Assembly (NCBI GenBank): GCA_964444885.1
Contig: CAYUIZ010000015.1
Span: 1 to 41,039, forward strand
DNA: 41,039 nucleotides
Direction: 5' to 3'
Source of the DNA: CAYRGQ01 sp964444885
GTDB taxonomy: Bacteria > Bacteroidota > Bacteroidia > Sphingobacteriales > Sphingobacteriaceae
The position numbers and the translations under genes are program-made. Positions 1 through 8,560 of the stretch are shown here, in pieces (positions within the stretch are counted from its first letter, which is position 1; each line of letters starts with the position of its first letter). The notes beneath the pieces were generated by a model. It saw only the letters and a program-made list of their open reading frames with translations. It did no database searches and had not been told where the DNA came from.

Positions 1-18
1 CCAGCAATATACGCAAAC

Positions 19-46
19 AAAAAAGCGGCTGAAAAGCCGCTTTTTT
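19..46. terminator. bidirectional intrinsic terminator
   Basis: A perfect hairpin (AAAAGCGGCT, loop GAAA, AGCCGCTTTT) is flanked by an A-run on the left and a T-run on the right, so it can end transcription from either strand. It lies about 45 bases past the lspA stop codon and would close the minus-strand ileS-dksA-lspA operon. Confidence 0.85.
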
Positions 47-91
47 TATCTCGTTAATGAATGGTTATCAATCGTTATCGATCGCACGTTG

Positions 92-751
92 TCAGTCTTC
101 CCGGATTTCGCTGTTGTAGCTTTCGGGCTCGGCAACCTCTTCTTTGAAATACCGTTTTTGGTAAATCAATATCAACGCTACGCCTACCGTGATGGCCGAG
201 TCAGCAATATTGAACACCGGTCTGAAGAATATAAACTCCTCACCGCCCCATAGCGGAAACCAAGAGGGGTACGTGCCGGTGATCAGCGGAAAATACAGCA
301 TGTCCACAACCTTGCCGTGGAAGATACGGGAATAGCCTCCTTCAGGCGGGAACAACTGCGCTTTGTCAAACCACGTGCTGTCGCTGAAAATCATTCCATA
401 GAACGTCGAGTCGATGATGTTACCCAGCGCGCCAGCAAAAATAAGCGACACGTTGAGGATAAATCCCCGATGATACTTCTTCTGGACCATGTAATGCAAG
501 CCATAGCCAATGCCGATGACCGCCACAATGCGAAACAGTGATAGGGCCAGTTTGCCGGTTTCGCCGCCAAACTCCAAGCCGAATGCCATGCCGTTGTTTT
601 CCGTGAAGTGGATAATGAACTTATCCCAAAGGATACGGTACTCCTGCCCTAAGGTCATGTTCAGTTTAATCCAAAACTTGGAAATTTGGTCTGCTGCCAA
701 AATCGCCAAAATCAGGAAAACCGGTTTTGTATAGCCTTTCATGCGGTTCAC
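92..751 (-). CDS. lspA: lipoprotein signal peptidase (signal peptidase II)
   Basis: Inner-membrane aspartyl protease that cleaves the signal peptide of prolipoproteins after diacylglyceryl transfer to the lipobox cysteine. The 219-residue protein has four likely membrane segments (about 10-27, 70-90, 98-113 and 180-200). The two catalytic aspartates of the family lie in NIID (Asp114) and FNIADS (Asp184), and the early AADQISK stretch is also typical. It is longer than the roughly 165-residue proteobacterial enzyme because of an insertion between the catalytic motifs, which is usual in Bacteroidota. It is the last gene of an operon with ileS and a dksA-like gene; ileS-lspA linkage is common in bacteria. 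A second in-frame ATG three codons downstream (742) is an equally plausible start. lnt, which acts later in the same pathway, is also in this window. Confidence 0.95.
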   Translation of the reverse strand: MNRMKGYTKPVFLILAILAADQISKFWIKLNMTLGQEYRILWDKFIIHFTENNGMAFGLEFGGETGKLALSLFRIVAVIGIGYGLHYMVQKKYHRGFILNVSLIFAGALGNIIDSTFYGMIFSDSTWFDKAQLFPPEGGYSRIFHGKVVDMLYFPLITGTYPSWFPLWGGEEFIFFRPVFNIADSAITVGVALILIYQKRYFKEEVAEPESYNSEIRED

Positions 752-768
752 TGTGAGCCTCCGCTATC

Positions 769-804
769 CCCGGCAGACCAATCAGATCATCCAGATCTGT
801 CGGG
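769..804 (-). other. inverted repeat between dksA-like gene and lspA
   Basis: CCCGGCAGA at 769-777 faces TCTGTCGGG at 796-804, giving an imperfect 9-base stem (8 of 9 pairs in the minus-strand RNA). It sits in the 81-base gap between two genes of one operon and could be a processing or attenuation hairpin. There is no U-run after it, so it is probably not a full terminator. A second AT-rich inverted repeat (821-840) overlaps the stop codon of the dksA-like gene. Confidence 0.3.
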
Positions 805-832
805 AATAGCGTTGCCGTTCAGTATTATTTTT

Positions 833-1219
833 TTAATACTGTTTCATTTTGGCTTCCATGCTCAGCGTCGTATGCGGTACGGCCCGCAAGCGTTCTTTTT
901 GGATTAGCTTGCCCGTTTCGCGGCATACGCCGTAGGTCTTATTTTCAATCCGGACGAGTGCGGCTTCCAAGTTGTCGATAAACTTTTTCTGGCGCGCGGC
1001 TAATTGGTTGGTTTGCTCTTTTTCGAGCGTTGCCGAACCGTCTTCAAGCGTCTTAAACGTGCCGGCCGTGTCGTCGGTGCCATTCGCATTGCTGGCATTC
1101 ATGGATTTGGTCAGTGCGGAAAGCTCTTCGCGCGCAACGCGGAGTTTTTCGTTGATGATCTCCTTAAATTCTTGCAATTCGGCATCACTATACCTTGTTT
1201 TCTCGTTTGTATTTGCCAT
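833..1219 (-). CDS. TraR/DksA-family transcription regulator with degenerate zinc finger
   Basis: A 128-residue member of the DksA/TraR family, whose proteins insert a coiled coil into the RNA polymerase secondary channel, often together with ppGpp. A long helical coiled-coil region (about 15-95) is followed by the family motif YGVCRETGKLI, then RLRAVPHTTLSMEAK. Classic DksA has four zinc-ligand cysteines. Here only the first (Cys98) remains; the others are Thr or absent, so the C-terminal fold probably binds no zinc. From memory this is common in Bacteroidota homologues and not a fresh mutation. The gene starts 3 bases past the ileS stop and is clearly cotranscribed with ileS and lspA. How it acts on RNA polymerase in this phylum cannot be read from the sequence. 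Confidence 0.9.
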   Translation of the reverse strand: MANTNEKTRYSDAELQEFKEIINEKLRVAREELSALTKSMNASNANGTDDTAGTFKTLEDGSATLEKEQTNQLAARQKKFIDNLEAALVRIENKTYGVCRETGKLIQKERLRAVPHTTLSMEAKMKQY

Positions 1220-1222
1220 GAT

Positions 1223-4200
1223 CTATACCTTTTCAATTAATACTTTCAATTCCTGTTCTGCAATTTCTATCGTATCGCCCGCCAAAAGACTGTCTGCAAA
1301 CGTCAGGGAGTCAGCCAGGATTTCGGTGCGAATATAAGATAAATTATCCATAGCTGCTTGAGCGATCTCGCTTACATTGCTCGCGCTGACGTGGATACGG
1401 TCCGTTACTTCCAATCCCTTTTCTTTCCGTAGATTTTGGATGCGGTTGACCAGTTCCCGCGAAATGCCTTCATTGCGCAATGCCGGCGTGATATTGATAT
1501 CCAATGCCACGGTCAGCGACCCGAGGTTGGCCACCTGCCAACCCGCCACGTCTTCGGCAATGATATCCACATCATCGGTCGTGATCGTGTAAGCCGTATT
1601 TGCAATGCGGATTTCTCCCTCGCGCTCCAGCGTGTTGATTTCTTCCATCCCAAAGCCTTGGATAGCGGCAGACACGGTCTTCATGTCCTTACCCACTTTA
1701 GGACCCAGTGCCTTGAAATTGGGTTTGATTTTCTTCTTGATAATGCCCGACGTGTCCGTGATAAACTCGATGGCCTTGATGTTCGTCTCCGACAGGATGA
1801 GGTCTTTGACGCGGTCAACTTTCTCGGCGAATGCCGCGCTCAGCACGGGAACCAATATCTTGTTAAGTGGCTGCCGCACGTTGATGCCGGTTTTCTTGCG
1901 GAGCGAGAGCACCAGCGAGGAGATATCCTGCGCGAGGGCCATGCGCTCTTCGAGTTCCATGTCCACCAGTTCGGCCCGGTAGGCTGGGAAATCTGCTAAA
2001 TGTACCGATTCGGCTCCTTCTTTCCGGGTCACGCCATCCAGATCGAGATAGAGGCGGTCGCTAAAGAAGGGCGCAATAGGCGACATCAGTTTAGCTACCG
2101 TCACCAAGCAGGTGTACAGGGTTTGGTAGGCCGATATTTTATCATCGGTGTAATCGCCCTTCCAGAACCGGCGACGGCAAAGGCGCACGTACCAGTTGCT
2201 CAGGTGCTCGTCCACAAACGTTTGGATGGCCCTCGCGGCTTTAGTAGGTTCAAAATCAGCGTAATATTCGTCCACCTCCTTGGTCAGGCTATTCAGCAGC
2301 GAGATGATCCAGCGGTCGATCTCGGGCCGTTTTGCCAGTTCGATGTCGGCTTCCTGGTAGGCAAACCGGTCGATGTTGGCGTATAGCGCGAAGAATGCGT
2401 ACGTGTTGTACAGTGTGCCGAAAAGCTTGCGGCGGACCTCGTCGATGCCCTCTTCGTTGAACTTGAGGTTGTCCCAAGGTGCCGCATTGCTGATCATGTA
2501 CCAGCGCGTGGCGTCGGCGCTATATTTTTCGATGGTGTCGAACGGATCCACTGCATTACCCAGCCGCTTCGACATTTTGTTGCCGTTCTTGTCGAGTACT
2601 AAGCCGTTGGATACCACGTTTTTAAATGACACCGACTTGTTAAGCATGGTCGAGATGGCGTGCAAGGTAAAGAACCACCCACGCGTTTGATCCACGCCCT
2701 CGGCGATGAAGTCCGCCGGATAGGCGTCCTCAAAACCGTCTTTGAAAGGAAAATCGCTTCCGGCCGCCAATTTCGCGTGGTCAAGGCCCCATTGTGCAAA
2801 AGGCATAGCCCCACTGTCAAACCAAACGTCGATCAGGTCGGGTTCCCGGAACATCTTCTGTCCCGAATCGGATACCAACACAATGTCGTCCACGTAGGGG
2901 CGGTGCAGGTCCAGCTCGCCGCTATGGATGGCGTTGAGGTAGTCTTGCACTTGCTGGCGCTCGTCGTCCTGCAGGATGCCGGACTGCAAGGCGTGCTCGA
3001 TATGTTGTTGAAGTTCGTTGATGGAGCCGATGCAGATTTCCTCATTTTCATCCGCACTGCGCCAGATGGGCAGCGGGGTACCCCAATATCGGGAGCGGGA
3101 GAGGTTCCAGTCAACGAGGTTCTCCAGCCAGTTGCCGAAACGGCCCGTGCCGGTGGCTTCGGGTTTCCAGTTGATGGTTTTGTTCAGTGCTACGAGGTCC
3201 TCCTTGACCGCCGTGGTGCGGATAAACCAGCTGTCCAGCGGGTAGTAAAGTACGGGTTTATCGGTGCGCCAGCAGTGCGGATAGGTGTGTTCGTACTTTT
3301 TGACGTCGAAGGCTTTGTTTTCTTCCTTGAGCTTAATCGCTATCAGCACGTCGGTGGGACGAAATCCTTCGGCGCTGCGTTCCTCCTCGGTGTAATATTC
3401 TTCCTTAACGAAGCGACCGCCAAGATCATCCAATTCCTTGACAAAGCGTCCTTGCCGGTCCACGATCGGAACATCTTTGCCACTCTCGTCCGTGACGAAC
3501 ACGCCCGGTACGCCGTTTTCTTTGCTCACCCTGAAGTCGTCCGCGCCGAAGGTAGCCGCCGAGTGCACGATGCCCGTACCGTCCTCCGTGGTGACGAAGT
3601 CGCCCGGAATCACCACAAAAGCCTTGCTGGCTAACGCTTCGTTGGTGATATAAGGCATCAGCTGGTGGTAGCGCAAGTTGACGAGTTCGGCTCCGGTAAA
3701 TACAGTGGCTATTTCCCACGGAATGAGCTTGTCGCCGGCTCGATACGCGGTGAATGGCGCGTCCTTGGCTTCTGCCTTGAAGTATTTTGGCACGAGGTCC
3801 TTGGCCAGCACGACGCTGACCGGACTATGCGTGTACTGGTTAAACGTCCGGATTCTGACGTATTCGATGTTTTTGCCGACGACGAGCGCGCTGTTGGCGG
3901 GAAGGGTCCACGGTGTGGTCGTCCACGCCAAGAAGACGGTCTGCTCGTCATCCAATTCAAACAGCTTGGTCATCGCGGGGTGTGTTTGGTCCTTGCGGAT
4001 AGCAAACTGTGCCACGATGGTCGTGTCTTTTACCTGCTTATAGGTGCCGGGCTGGTTGAGCTCATGCGAGCTGAGCCCTGTGCCTGCGGCCGGCGAGTAA
4101 GGCTGAATGGTGTAGCCTTTGTATAGCAGGCCTTTTTTATACAGTTCCTTGAGAATCCACCACAGGGTCTCGATGTATTCGTTTTCGTAGGTGATATACG

Positions 4201-4636
4201 GATTTTCCAAATCGACCCAATAGCCCATTTTGGTAGTCAGGTCGTTCCATACATCCGTATATTTCATTACTTCCTGACGACAGGCCGCGTTATAGTCGGC
4301 CACGGATATCGTTTTGCCGATATCGTCTTTGGTAATGCCCAAGGTTTTTTCCACAGCCAACTCGATCGGCAAGCCATGCGTATCCCAGCCGCCTTTGCGC
4401 TTCACTTGATAGCCTTTCAGCGTTTTGTAGCGGCAGAAAATGTCTTTGATTGCCCGCGCCATCACATGGTGGATGCCCGGCATGCCATTGGCCGAAGGCG
4501 GCCCCTCATAGAACGTGTATGGCTTGTCGGCTGGTCGTAGGCTGATGCTTTTTTCAAAGATGTCCTTATCCTGCCAATGGCCCAATATTTCCTTGCCGGT
4601 TTGGGGCAAATCAAGTTGTTTGTATTCCTTGTACAT
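1223..4636 (-). CDS. ileS: isoleucyl-tRNA synthetase, type 2 (IleRS2-like)
   Basis: Charges tRNA-Ile with isoleucine in the cytoplasm. The 1137-residue class Ia synthetase has an N-terminal Rossmann core, a CP1 editing domain (AWTTTPWTLPANSA at 237-250 and GTGIVHSAATFGADDF at 353-368), the DWNLSRSRYWGTPLPIW block (509-525), the KMSKR form of the KMSKS loop (687-691), and a long anticodon-binding and C-terminal region. The first signature motif, normally HxGH, reads GIHH (residues 54-57), with first and third positions exchanged. This and the eukaryote-like C-terminus suggest the IleRS2 clade, known for natural mupirocin tolerance. No other ileS is visible here, so it may be the housekeeping copy. 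First gene of the operon with the dksA-like gene and lspA. No T-box leader was recognised upstream. Confidence 0.97.
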   Translation of the reverse strand: MYKEYKQLDLPQTGKEILGHWQDKDIFEKSISLRPADKPYTFYEGPPSANGMPGIHHVMARAIKDIFCRYKTLKGYQVKRKGGWDTHGLPIELAVEKTLGITKDDIGKTISVADYNAACRQEVMKYTDVWNDLTTKMGYWVDLENPYITYENEYIETLWWILKELYKKGLLYKGYTIQPYSPAAGTGLSSHELNQPGTYKQVKDTTIVAQFAIRKDQTHPAMTKLFELDDEQTVFLAWTTTPWTLPANSALVVGKNIEYVRIRTFNQYTHSPVSVVLAKDLVPKYFKAEAKDAPFTAYRAGDKLIPWEIATVFTGAELVNLRYHQLMPYITNEALASKAFVVIPGDFVTTEDGTGIVHSAATFGADDFRVSKENGVPGVFVTDESGKDVPIVDRQGRFVKELDDLGGRFVKEEYYTEEERSAEGFRPTDVLIAIKLKEENKAFDVKKYEHTYPHCWRTDKPVLYYPLDSWFIRTTAVKEDLVALNKTINWKPEATGTGRFGNWLENLVDWNLSRSRYWGTPLPIWRSADENEEICIGSINELQQHIEHALQSGILQDDERQQVQDYLNAIHSGELDLHRPYVDDIVLVSDSGQKMFREPDLIDVWFDSGAMPFAQWGLDHAKLAAGSDFPFKDGFEDAYPADFIAEGVDQTRGWFFTLHAISTMLNKSVSFKNVVSNGLVLDKNGNKMSKRLGNAVDPFDTIEKYSADATRWYMISNAAPWDNLKFNEEGIDEVRRKLFGTLYNTYAFFALYANIDRFAYQEADIELAKRPEIDRWIISLLNSLTKEVDEYYADFEPTKAARAIQTFVDEHLSNWYVRLCRRRFWKGDYTDDKISAYQTLYTCLVTVAKLMSPIAPFFSDRLYLDLDGVTRKEGAESVHLADFPAYRAELVDMELEERMALAQDISSLVLSLRKKTGINVRQPLNKILVPVLSAAFAEKVDRVKDLILSETNIKAIEFITDTSGIIKKKIKPNFKALGPKVGKDMKTVSAAIQGFGMEEINTLEREGEIRIANTAYTITTDDVDIIAEDVAGWQVANLGSLTVALDINITPALRNEGISRELVNRIQNLRKEKGLEVTDRIHVSASNVSEIAQAAMDNLSYIRTEILADSLTFADSLLAGDTIEIAEQELKVLIEKV

Positions 4637-4728
4637 GTAGTCGCGTATATCCGGTCTCTGCCGCCTCGTAGGGAAAATTTAGGAATCAGTGCTACGAAAG
4701 GGGGCATTTCCTGCCTAAAATAAGGATG

Positions 4729-4736
4729 CAAAGATA
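4729..4736 (-). promoter_or_regulatory. probable -7 promoter element for ileS operon
   Basis: On the minus strand this reads TATCTTTG, an exact match to the Bacteroidota -7 consensus TAnnTTTG, about 92 bases before the ileS start codon. A clear TTTG -33 box at the expected distance is lacking (CTTTTC is the nearest match). The rest of the 301-base gap 4637-4937 shows only a possible weak TAACTTTA element near 4892 for the divergent VOC gene. Confidence 0.5.
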
Positions 4737-4937
4737 GCGATAATTGGCGGGAATGAAAAGGCAGCGCGTGCATTTGACGGGCGATAAAACCTCAACTCCG
4801 CAGGTGACGCCCGGTGGCTATTCCAGCCTGTTTCGGTGGCTGTTTTTTCTCAAAACTTGCCATAAGACAAGCATAGGGGAGATTGCGTGCCTTAACTTTA
4901 CACAACTCAACGGTAACCGGAAAAAATAAAAGCGGCA

Positions 4938-5777
4938 ATGGAAAAGCGGATTATCCCCTCCCTATGGTTCGAAAGCGAAGCAGACGAAGCCATGCGGTTC
5001 TACCACTCGGTGTTTCCGGCTAGCGAAGTCCGCTACCGCACCGACGTATTCGTTACTGGCTCGTTGGGAGGTGTGCCGTTCCATGCGCTCAACGGGAGGC
5101 CAAGCGCGATCAAACCGAATCCGGCGATTTCCTTCATGGTCACTTGTGAAACGACGGCCGAGATCGATGCCCTTTGGGCGAGCCTAGGGCATGAGGGCAA
5201 GACCTATATGGAATTGGGTAGCTACCCGTGGAGCGCGTATTATGGCTGGGTGGCCGACAAGTATGGTTTTACGTGGCAACTTTATCTGGGCAAGCTGGAA
5301 GACGTCGGGCAGCAGCGCATTGTTCCGACACTGCTATTTTGCGGCGAACAGCAGGGAAACTGCGCGCCGGCAATGGAATTATACAAGGCGTTGTTTCCCG
5401 ATTTCAACGCGCACGACATCATGCGGTACCCCGACGGGGAATATAAAGGACAGGTGGCCCACGCGCAGTTTGATGCGCTCGATTTCGTTCTGGCTGCCAT
5501 GGACAGCGGCGTGGCACGGGATTTTACGTTCAACGAGTCGGTCTCCCTGGGTCTAATGTGTAAAGACCAAGCTGAGATTGATCACTACTGGGACGGGTTT
5601 ACCCGCGATGGGGCCGCGTTGCCCTGCGGCTGGTGCCGCGATCCCTACGGCGTGCATTGGCAGGTTGTTCCCCAGCACATTTTCTGGCTGATGACCGATA
5701 ATCCGAATGCCAAGAACACTTTTCGTGCCATGGTAAAAATGAAGAAGCTCATCATAGACGATTTGGAAAATGCTTGA
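4938..5777 (+). CDS. VOC-family protein with two PhnB-like (3-dmu-9_3-mt) domains
   Basis: A 279-residue soluble protein made of two tandem glyoxalase/bleomycin-resistance-fold modules of the PhnB / '3-demethylubiquinone-9 3-methyltransferase' type. Repeat 1 spans about 4-125 (RIIPSLWFESEADEAMRFY ... DKYGFTWQLYLG) and repeat 2 about 130-250 (RIVPTLLFCGEQQG ... DPYGVHWQVVPQH). Both end in the characteristic D-x-YG-x-x-WQ block. The domain name comes from an old annotation and does not imply ubiquinone methylation. The real substrate of these proteins is generally unknown. It stands alone on the plus strand, divergent from ileS and convergent with the DUF4256 gene. The start ATG follows an A-rich stretch (GGAAAAAATAAAAG), the usual initiation context here. 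Confidence 0.88.
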   Translation: MEKRIIPSLWFESEADEAMRFYHSVFPASEVRYRTDVFVTGSLGGVPFHALNGRPSAIKPNPAISFMVTCETTAEIDALWASLGHEGKTYMELGSYPWSAYYGWVADKYGFTWQLYLGKLEDVGQQRIVPTLLFCGEQQGNCAPAMELYKALFPDFNAHDIMRYPDGEYKGQVAHAQFDALDFVLAAMDSGVARDFTFNESVSLGLMCKDQAEIDHYWDGFTRDGAALPCGWCRDPYGVHWQVVPQHIFWLMTDNPNAKNTFRAMVKMKKLIIDDLENA

Positions 5778-5863
5778 CGTACACTATCCAACCGGTGGCG
5801 GGAGCGCACCGAAAAAGAAGATAATCACGGATTCAAACATCATATTCGCCAGCGACGAGGGTT

Positions 5864-6421
5864 CTAAACCCCCAGGCATCCGCGGAATCCTCGGGCAGCA
5901 TAGTAGGATTCGGCGCCGTTGTGGTAAATGAAGACCTGCCCGTAGCGCCAGTCACCAAAGATTGCGCCGCCGCGGGCACGAATCGAATCGGGCGTGGCTA
6001 GCCAGCTCGAGGTTTTGGTGTCCACAGGGTGAAACTGCTGCAGGTGCCGGTACTGGGATTCGGTCATCAATTCGATACCCATTTCCGTAGCCATGCCCAC
6101 CGCGCTGTGATCCGGCTTGTGTTGTTTGCGCGATTCCAGCGCTTCGTGGTCGTAGCAAATGCTCCGGCGGCCCTTGGGGCTCTCTGCCGTGCAGTCGAAA
6201 AACAAGAACACGCCGGTTTGCGCGTCCCGGCCTACCACATCGGGCTCACCCGCGGTTATTTCCATTTCATTGAGCGACCAAAGCTTTGCTGGCTGTTTAA
6301 CCAGTTTGGCTTCCACGTCGTCCCATCTGATCCCCTCGTGACGGGAAGCGTGGCGTTCAAAGCGAGCTTGTAAAATCGCTAATAGTTCATCACGTTGGGC
6401 ACTGGCTAATGTCTTTTTCAT
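5864..6421 (-). CDS. DUF4256 domain-containing protein
   Basis: A 185-residue soluble protein that resembles the DUF4256 family along its whole length; its function is unknown. Typical stretches are GIRWDDVEAKL, EMEITAGEPDVVG, FFDCTAESPKGRRS, CYDHEALESRK, MGIELMTESQYRHLQ and the C-terminal FRGCLGV. I chose the internal ATG at 6421 (MKKTLASAQRDEL). The reading frame stays open to an upstream ATG at 6454, but those 11 residues are basic and not family-like. It runs convergently to the VOC gene. Both are the kind of small stand-alone enzyme-like protein found in soil bacteria, and nothing in the context shows a pathway. Confidence 0.85.
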   Translation of the reverse strand: MKKTLASAQRDELLAILQARFERHASRHEGIRWDDVEAKLVKQPAKLWSLNEMEITAGEPDVVGRDAQTGVFLFFDCTAESPKGRRSICYDHEALESRKQHKPDHSAVGMATEMGIELMTESQYRHLQQFHPVDTKTSSWLATPDSIRARGGAIFGDWRYGQVFIYHNGAESYYAARGFRGCLGV

Positions 6422-6543
6422 CACTGTGATTTTTCGGGCGTTATTCCGGATCATGGTCCGCTTTCTGGTGGATTGCGGTGATTTACTTTTGCTTAGCGGC
6501 TGGCAAATTTAGGAATCGGATGGTTTACAACCGAGGAAAACCG

Positions 6544-6594
6544 AAAAAAAAAAATTAAATCAGGCGCAGGAAAATGTTGTTTCTGCGCCTGATT
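6544..6594 (-). terminator. intrinsic terminator of the VWA gene
   Basis: A perfect 12-base-pair stem (AATCAGGCGCAG at 6558-6569, CTGCGCCTGATT at 6583-6594) is followed on the minus strand by a U-run (the A-run at 6544-6554). It starts 9 bases past the stop codon of the VWA protein gene. The rest of the gap to 6421 shows no gene. Confidence 0.85.
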
Positions 6595-6602
6595 AGGATG
6601 CT

Positions 6603-8480
6603 TTACGGGTTCACCGCGGCTGCATCGTTGGTTTGAACCAGCAACCGTGCATTTTCAGCCAGTGTGACGAACGCTGCCCGGTAGCCTTCGCGGTCTTCTC
6701 CCTTGGCCGAGCGCGCGCGGGCAATCAGCTGGTCAAAACTCGCTTGCTGTTTGTATGGCGAGCGGCGGAGCAGCATGCCGAGCTCGGCTACCGCGCTGGC
6801 AAACCGGAAGTCGTCGCTCGTCTGGGCGACGGACAGGGGTTTATCGGGCACAACGGCTTGCTTGAGTTTGCTAATGTCACCATCAGGCTCTTTATACCGA
6901 AACTTTACCGTCGCCAATTCATCGGAGTGGGTGCCGGCGGCTGGCGGGGAGGCCGGCTGGTATTTCAACGGATCAACGCCACCGGCGAAACTGCCGGACG
7001 CACCCGCGGGTACGACCTCGTAGAGTGCCGTCACCACATGGCCTACACCCATGTCGCCACCCAGTTCCTGGTCATTATTAAAGTCCGCCGCGTCCAGCAG
7101 GCGGTTTTCGTACCCGATCAAACGATAGGCTTGCACGTTGGCGGGATTAAACTCGACTTGCACCTTGACGTCTTTGGCAACGGTAAACAGCGTGCCGCCA
7201 AATTCAGTCACCATCGCCTTGCGCGCTTCGGAGATATTGTCAATGTATGCGTAGTTGCCGTGGCCCTTATTGGCCAGCAGCTCCAGCTTGCTGTCTTTGT
7301 AATTGCCCATTCCGAAGCCCAACACGGACAGGCTGATGCCATGTTGCCGCTCGCGCTCAATCAGCGATTCCATGGCATCGTCGCTCGACGGGCCCACGTT
7401 GAAGTCTCCGTCTGAGGCGAGGATTACGCGGTTATTACCCCGTGGCAGCAGGTTTTTGCGGGCCGTTTGGTAGGCCAGGCGTATGCCTTGTCCACCCGCT
7501 GTGGCCCCGCTTGCTTCGAGGGCGTCAATGGCATCTTTTATTTTGGTTTTCGCGCTGGCGGGCGTACTCTCCAAGCGTACTGTTGCCGTCGAGGAATAGG
7601 TGACAATGGCCACACGATCGATGTCCCGCAGTTGGTCAACCAGCATTTTCATGGAGGTTTTGACCAGGGGCAAGCGGTTGCTTCCGGCCATCGAACCCGA
7701 TACATCGATGAGGAATACCAGGTTAGACGCGGGCAGTGCGCTGGCGTCCACCTGTTTCGCTTTCAGCCCAATACGTAGGAGTCTGTGCGCAGGATTCCAC
7801 GGTGCTGGAGCCAGCTCGGTGTGGATGGCCACCGGATCGCCATTGCGGGGAGACGGGAGGTCGTATTGGAAATAGTTGACCATTTCCTCAATGCGCACGG
7901 CATCTTCAGGCGGAAGCTGTCCGCCATTGATAAAGCGGCGGACATTGCTGTATGACGCCGCGTCGACATCCACAGCGAAGGTCGATAACGGTTCTTGGGT
8001 TGGCGAGTAATACTTGTTTTCGGGAAGGGCTTGGTACGATTCGGTGTTTCGTCCTGGATACGGCCGGCCGGGCAGATACGTCATCATTTGCGTGGAAGAT
8101 TGCGCGCTGTGCCGCATAGCGGCTTGACCTCTGTCAAAGAGGTGCAGGGTGCTGCCCACCACAACGATCTCATCCAGCACGGCGGGCACTGGCGTCAGCC
8201 GCACTTCGTGATGGCCACTTCGGGTTATGGCAACTTCCAAGGTCTGGAAGCCCATATACGCAAAAATGAGCGCCTTGTCTTGCGTGCTTACCGTCAGCGT
8301 GAAGTGGCCTTGGGCATTCGTGGTGGTGGCCGTCGATGTGCCTTTGACGGTTACGATGACGCCTGCCAGGACCGAATTATCCTGCTGGTCATACACCGTC
8401 CCGCTGATTGTTCGTGTACTGCTGTCCTCCGGGCTACCTAGGCCTAAAAGAAGCATCATTGCCATGCTTAGTAGTTTCAT
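6603..8480 (-). CDS. VWA-domain envelope protein with N-terminal CarboxypepD_reg module (YfbK-like)
   Basis: Predicted exported 625-residue protein. A hydrophobic signal sequence (1-15, MKLLSMAMMLLLGLG) is followed by a carboxypeptidase-D-like beta-sandwich (about 24-103) ending in LDEIVVVGST, then a linker, the VWA-associated N-terminal block (PLSTFAVDVDAASYSNVRRF), a von Willebrand factor A domain with an intact MIDAS start DVSGS (259-263) and a C-terminal DUF3520-like region. The VWA part matches E. coli YfbK and the 'Ca-activated chloride channel homologue' group, which bind divalent metal and probably protein ligands; no channel activity is implied. I chose the ATG at 8480 because it gives a signal peptide; an in-frame ATG at 8525 is possible. 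It diverges from the sigma/anti-sigma pair, whose anti-sigma protein carries the same N-terminal module type, so coregulation is likely. Confidence 0.9.
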   Translation of the reverse strand: MKLLSMAMMLLLGLGSPEDSSTRTISGTVYDQQDNSVLAGVIVTVKGTSTATTTNAQGHFTLTVSTQDKALIFAYMGFQTLEVAITRSGHHEVRLTPVPAVLDEIVVVGSTLHLFDRGQAAMRHSAQSSTQMMTYLPGRPYPGRNTESYQALPENKYYSPTQEPLSTFAVDVDAASYSNVRRFINGGQLPPEDAVRIEEMVNYFQYDLPSPRNGDPVAIHTELAPAPWNPAHRLLRIGLKAKQVDASALPASNLVFLIDVSGSMAGSNRLPLVKTSMKMLVDQLRDIDRVAIVTYSSTATVRLESTPASAKTKIKDAIDALEASGATAGGQGIRLAYQTARKNLLPRGNNRVILASDGDFNVGPSSDDAMESLIERERQHGISLSVLGFGMGNYKDSKLELLANKGHGNYAYIDNISEARKAMVTEFGGTLFTVAKDVKVQVEFNPANVQAYRLIGYENRLLDAADFNNDQELGGDMGVGHVVTALYEVVPAGASGSFAGGVDPLKYQPASPPAAGTHSDELATVKFRYKEPDGDISKLKQAVVPDKPLSVAQTSDDFRFASAVAELGMLLRRSPYKQQASFDQLIARARSAKGEDREGYRAAFVTLAENARLLVQTNDAAAVNP

Positions 8481-8560
8481 TGTCGCTAGTTTTGCCGAAG
8501 GATGCACACGGATTAAAATTTCCATAAATATGGAAAAAAAACTAACTTCACGCCACGTAA

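Noticed and set aside
2660..3634. Long open frame (324 codons) on the plus strand opposite ileS
   Set aside because: It lies wholly antisense to a well-conserved synthetase domain, has no family-like sequence, and is what GC-biased third positions of a real gene produce.
4637..4937. T-box or other leader control in front of ileS
   Set aside because: No T-box sequence (TGGxACCGCG-like) or antiterminator hairpin was found; T-boxes are also not usual in this phylum.
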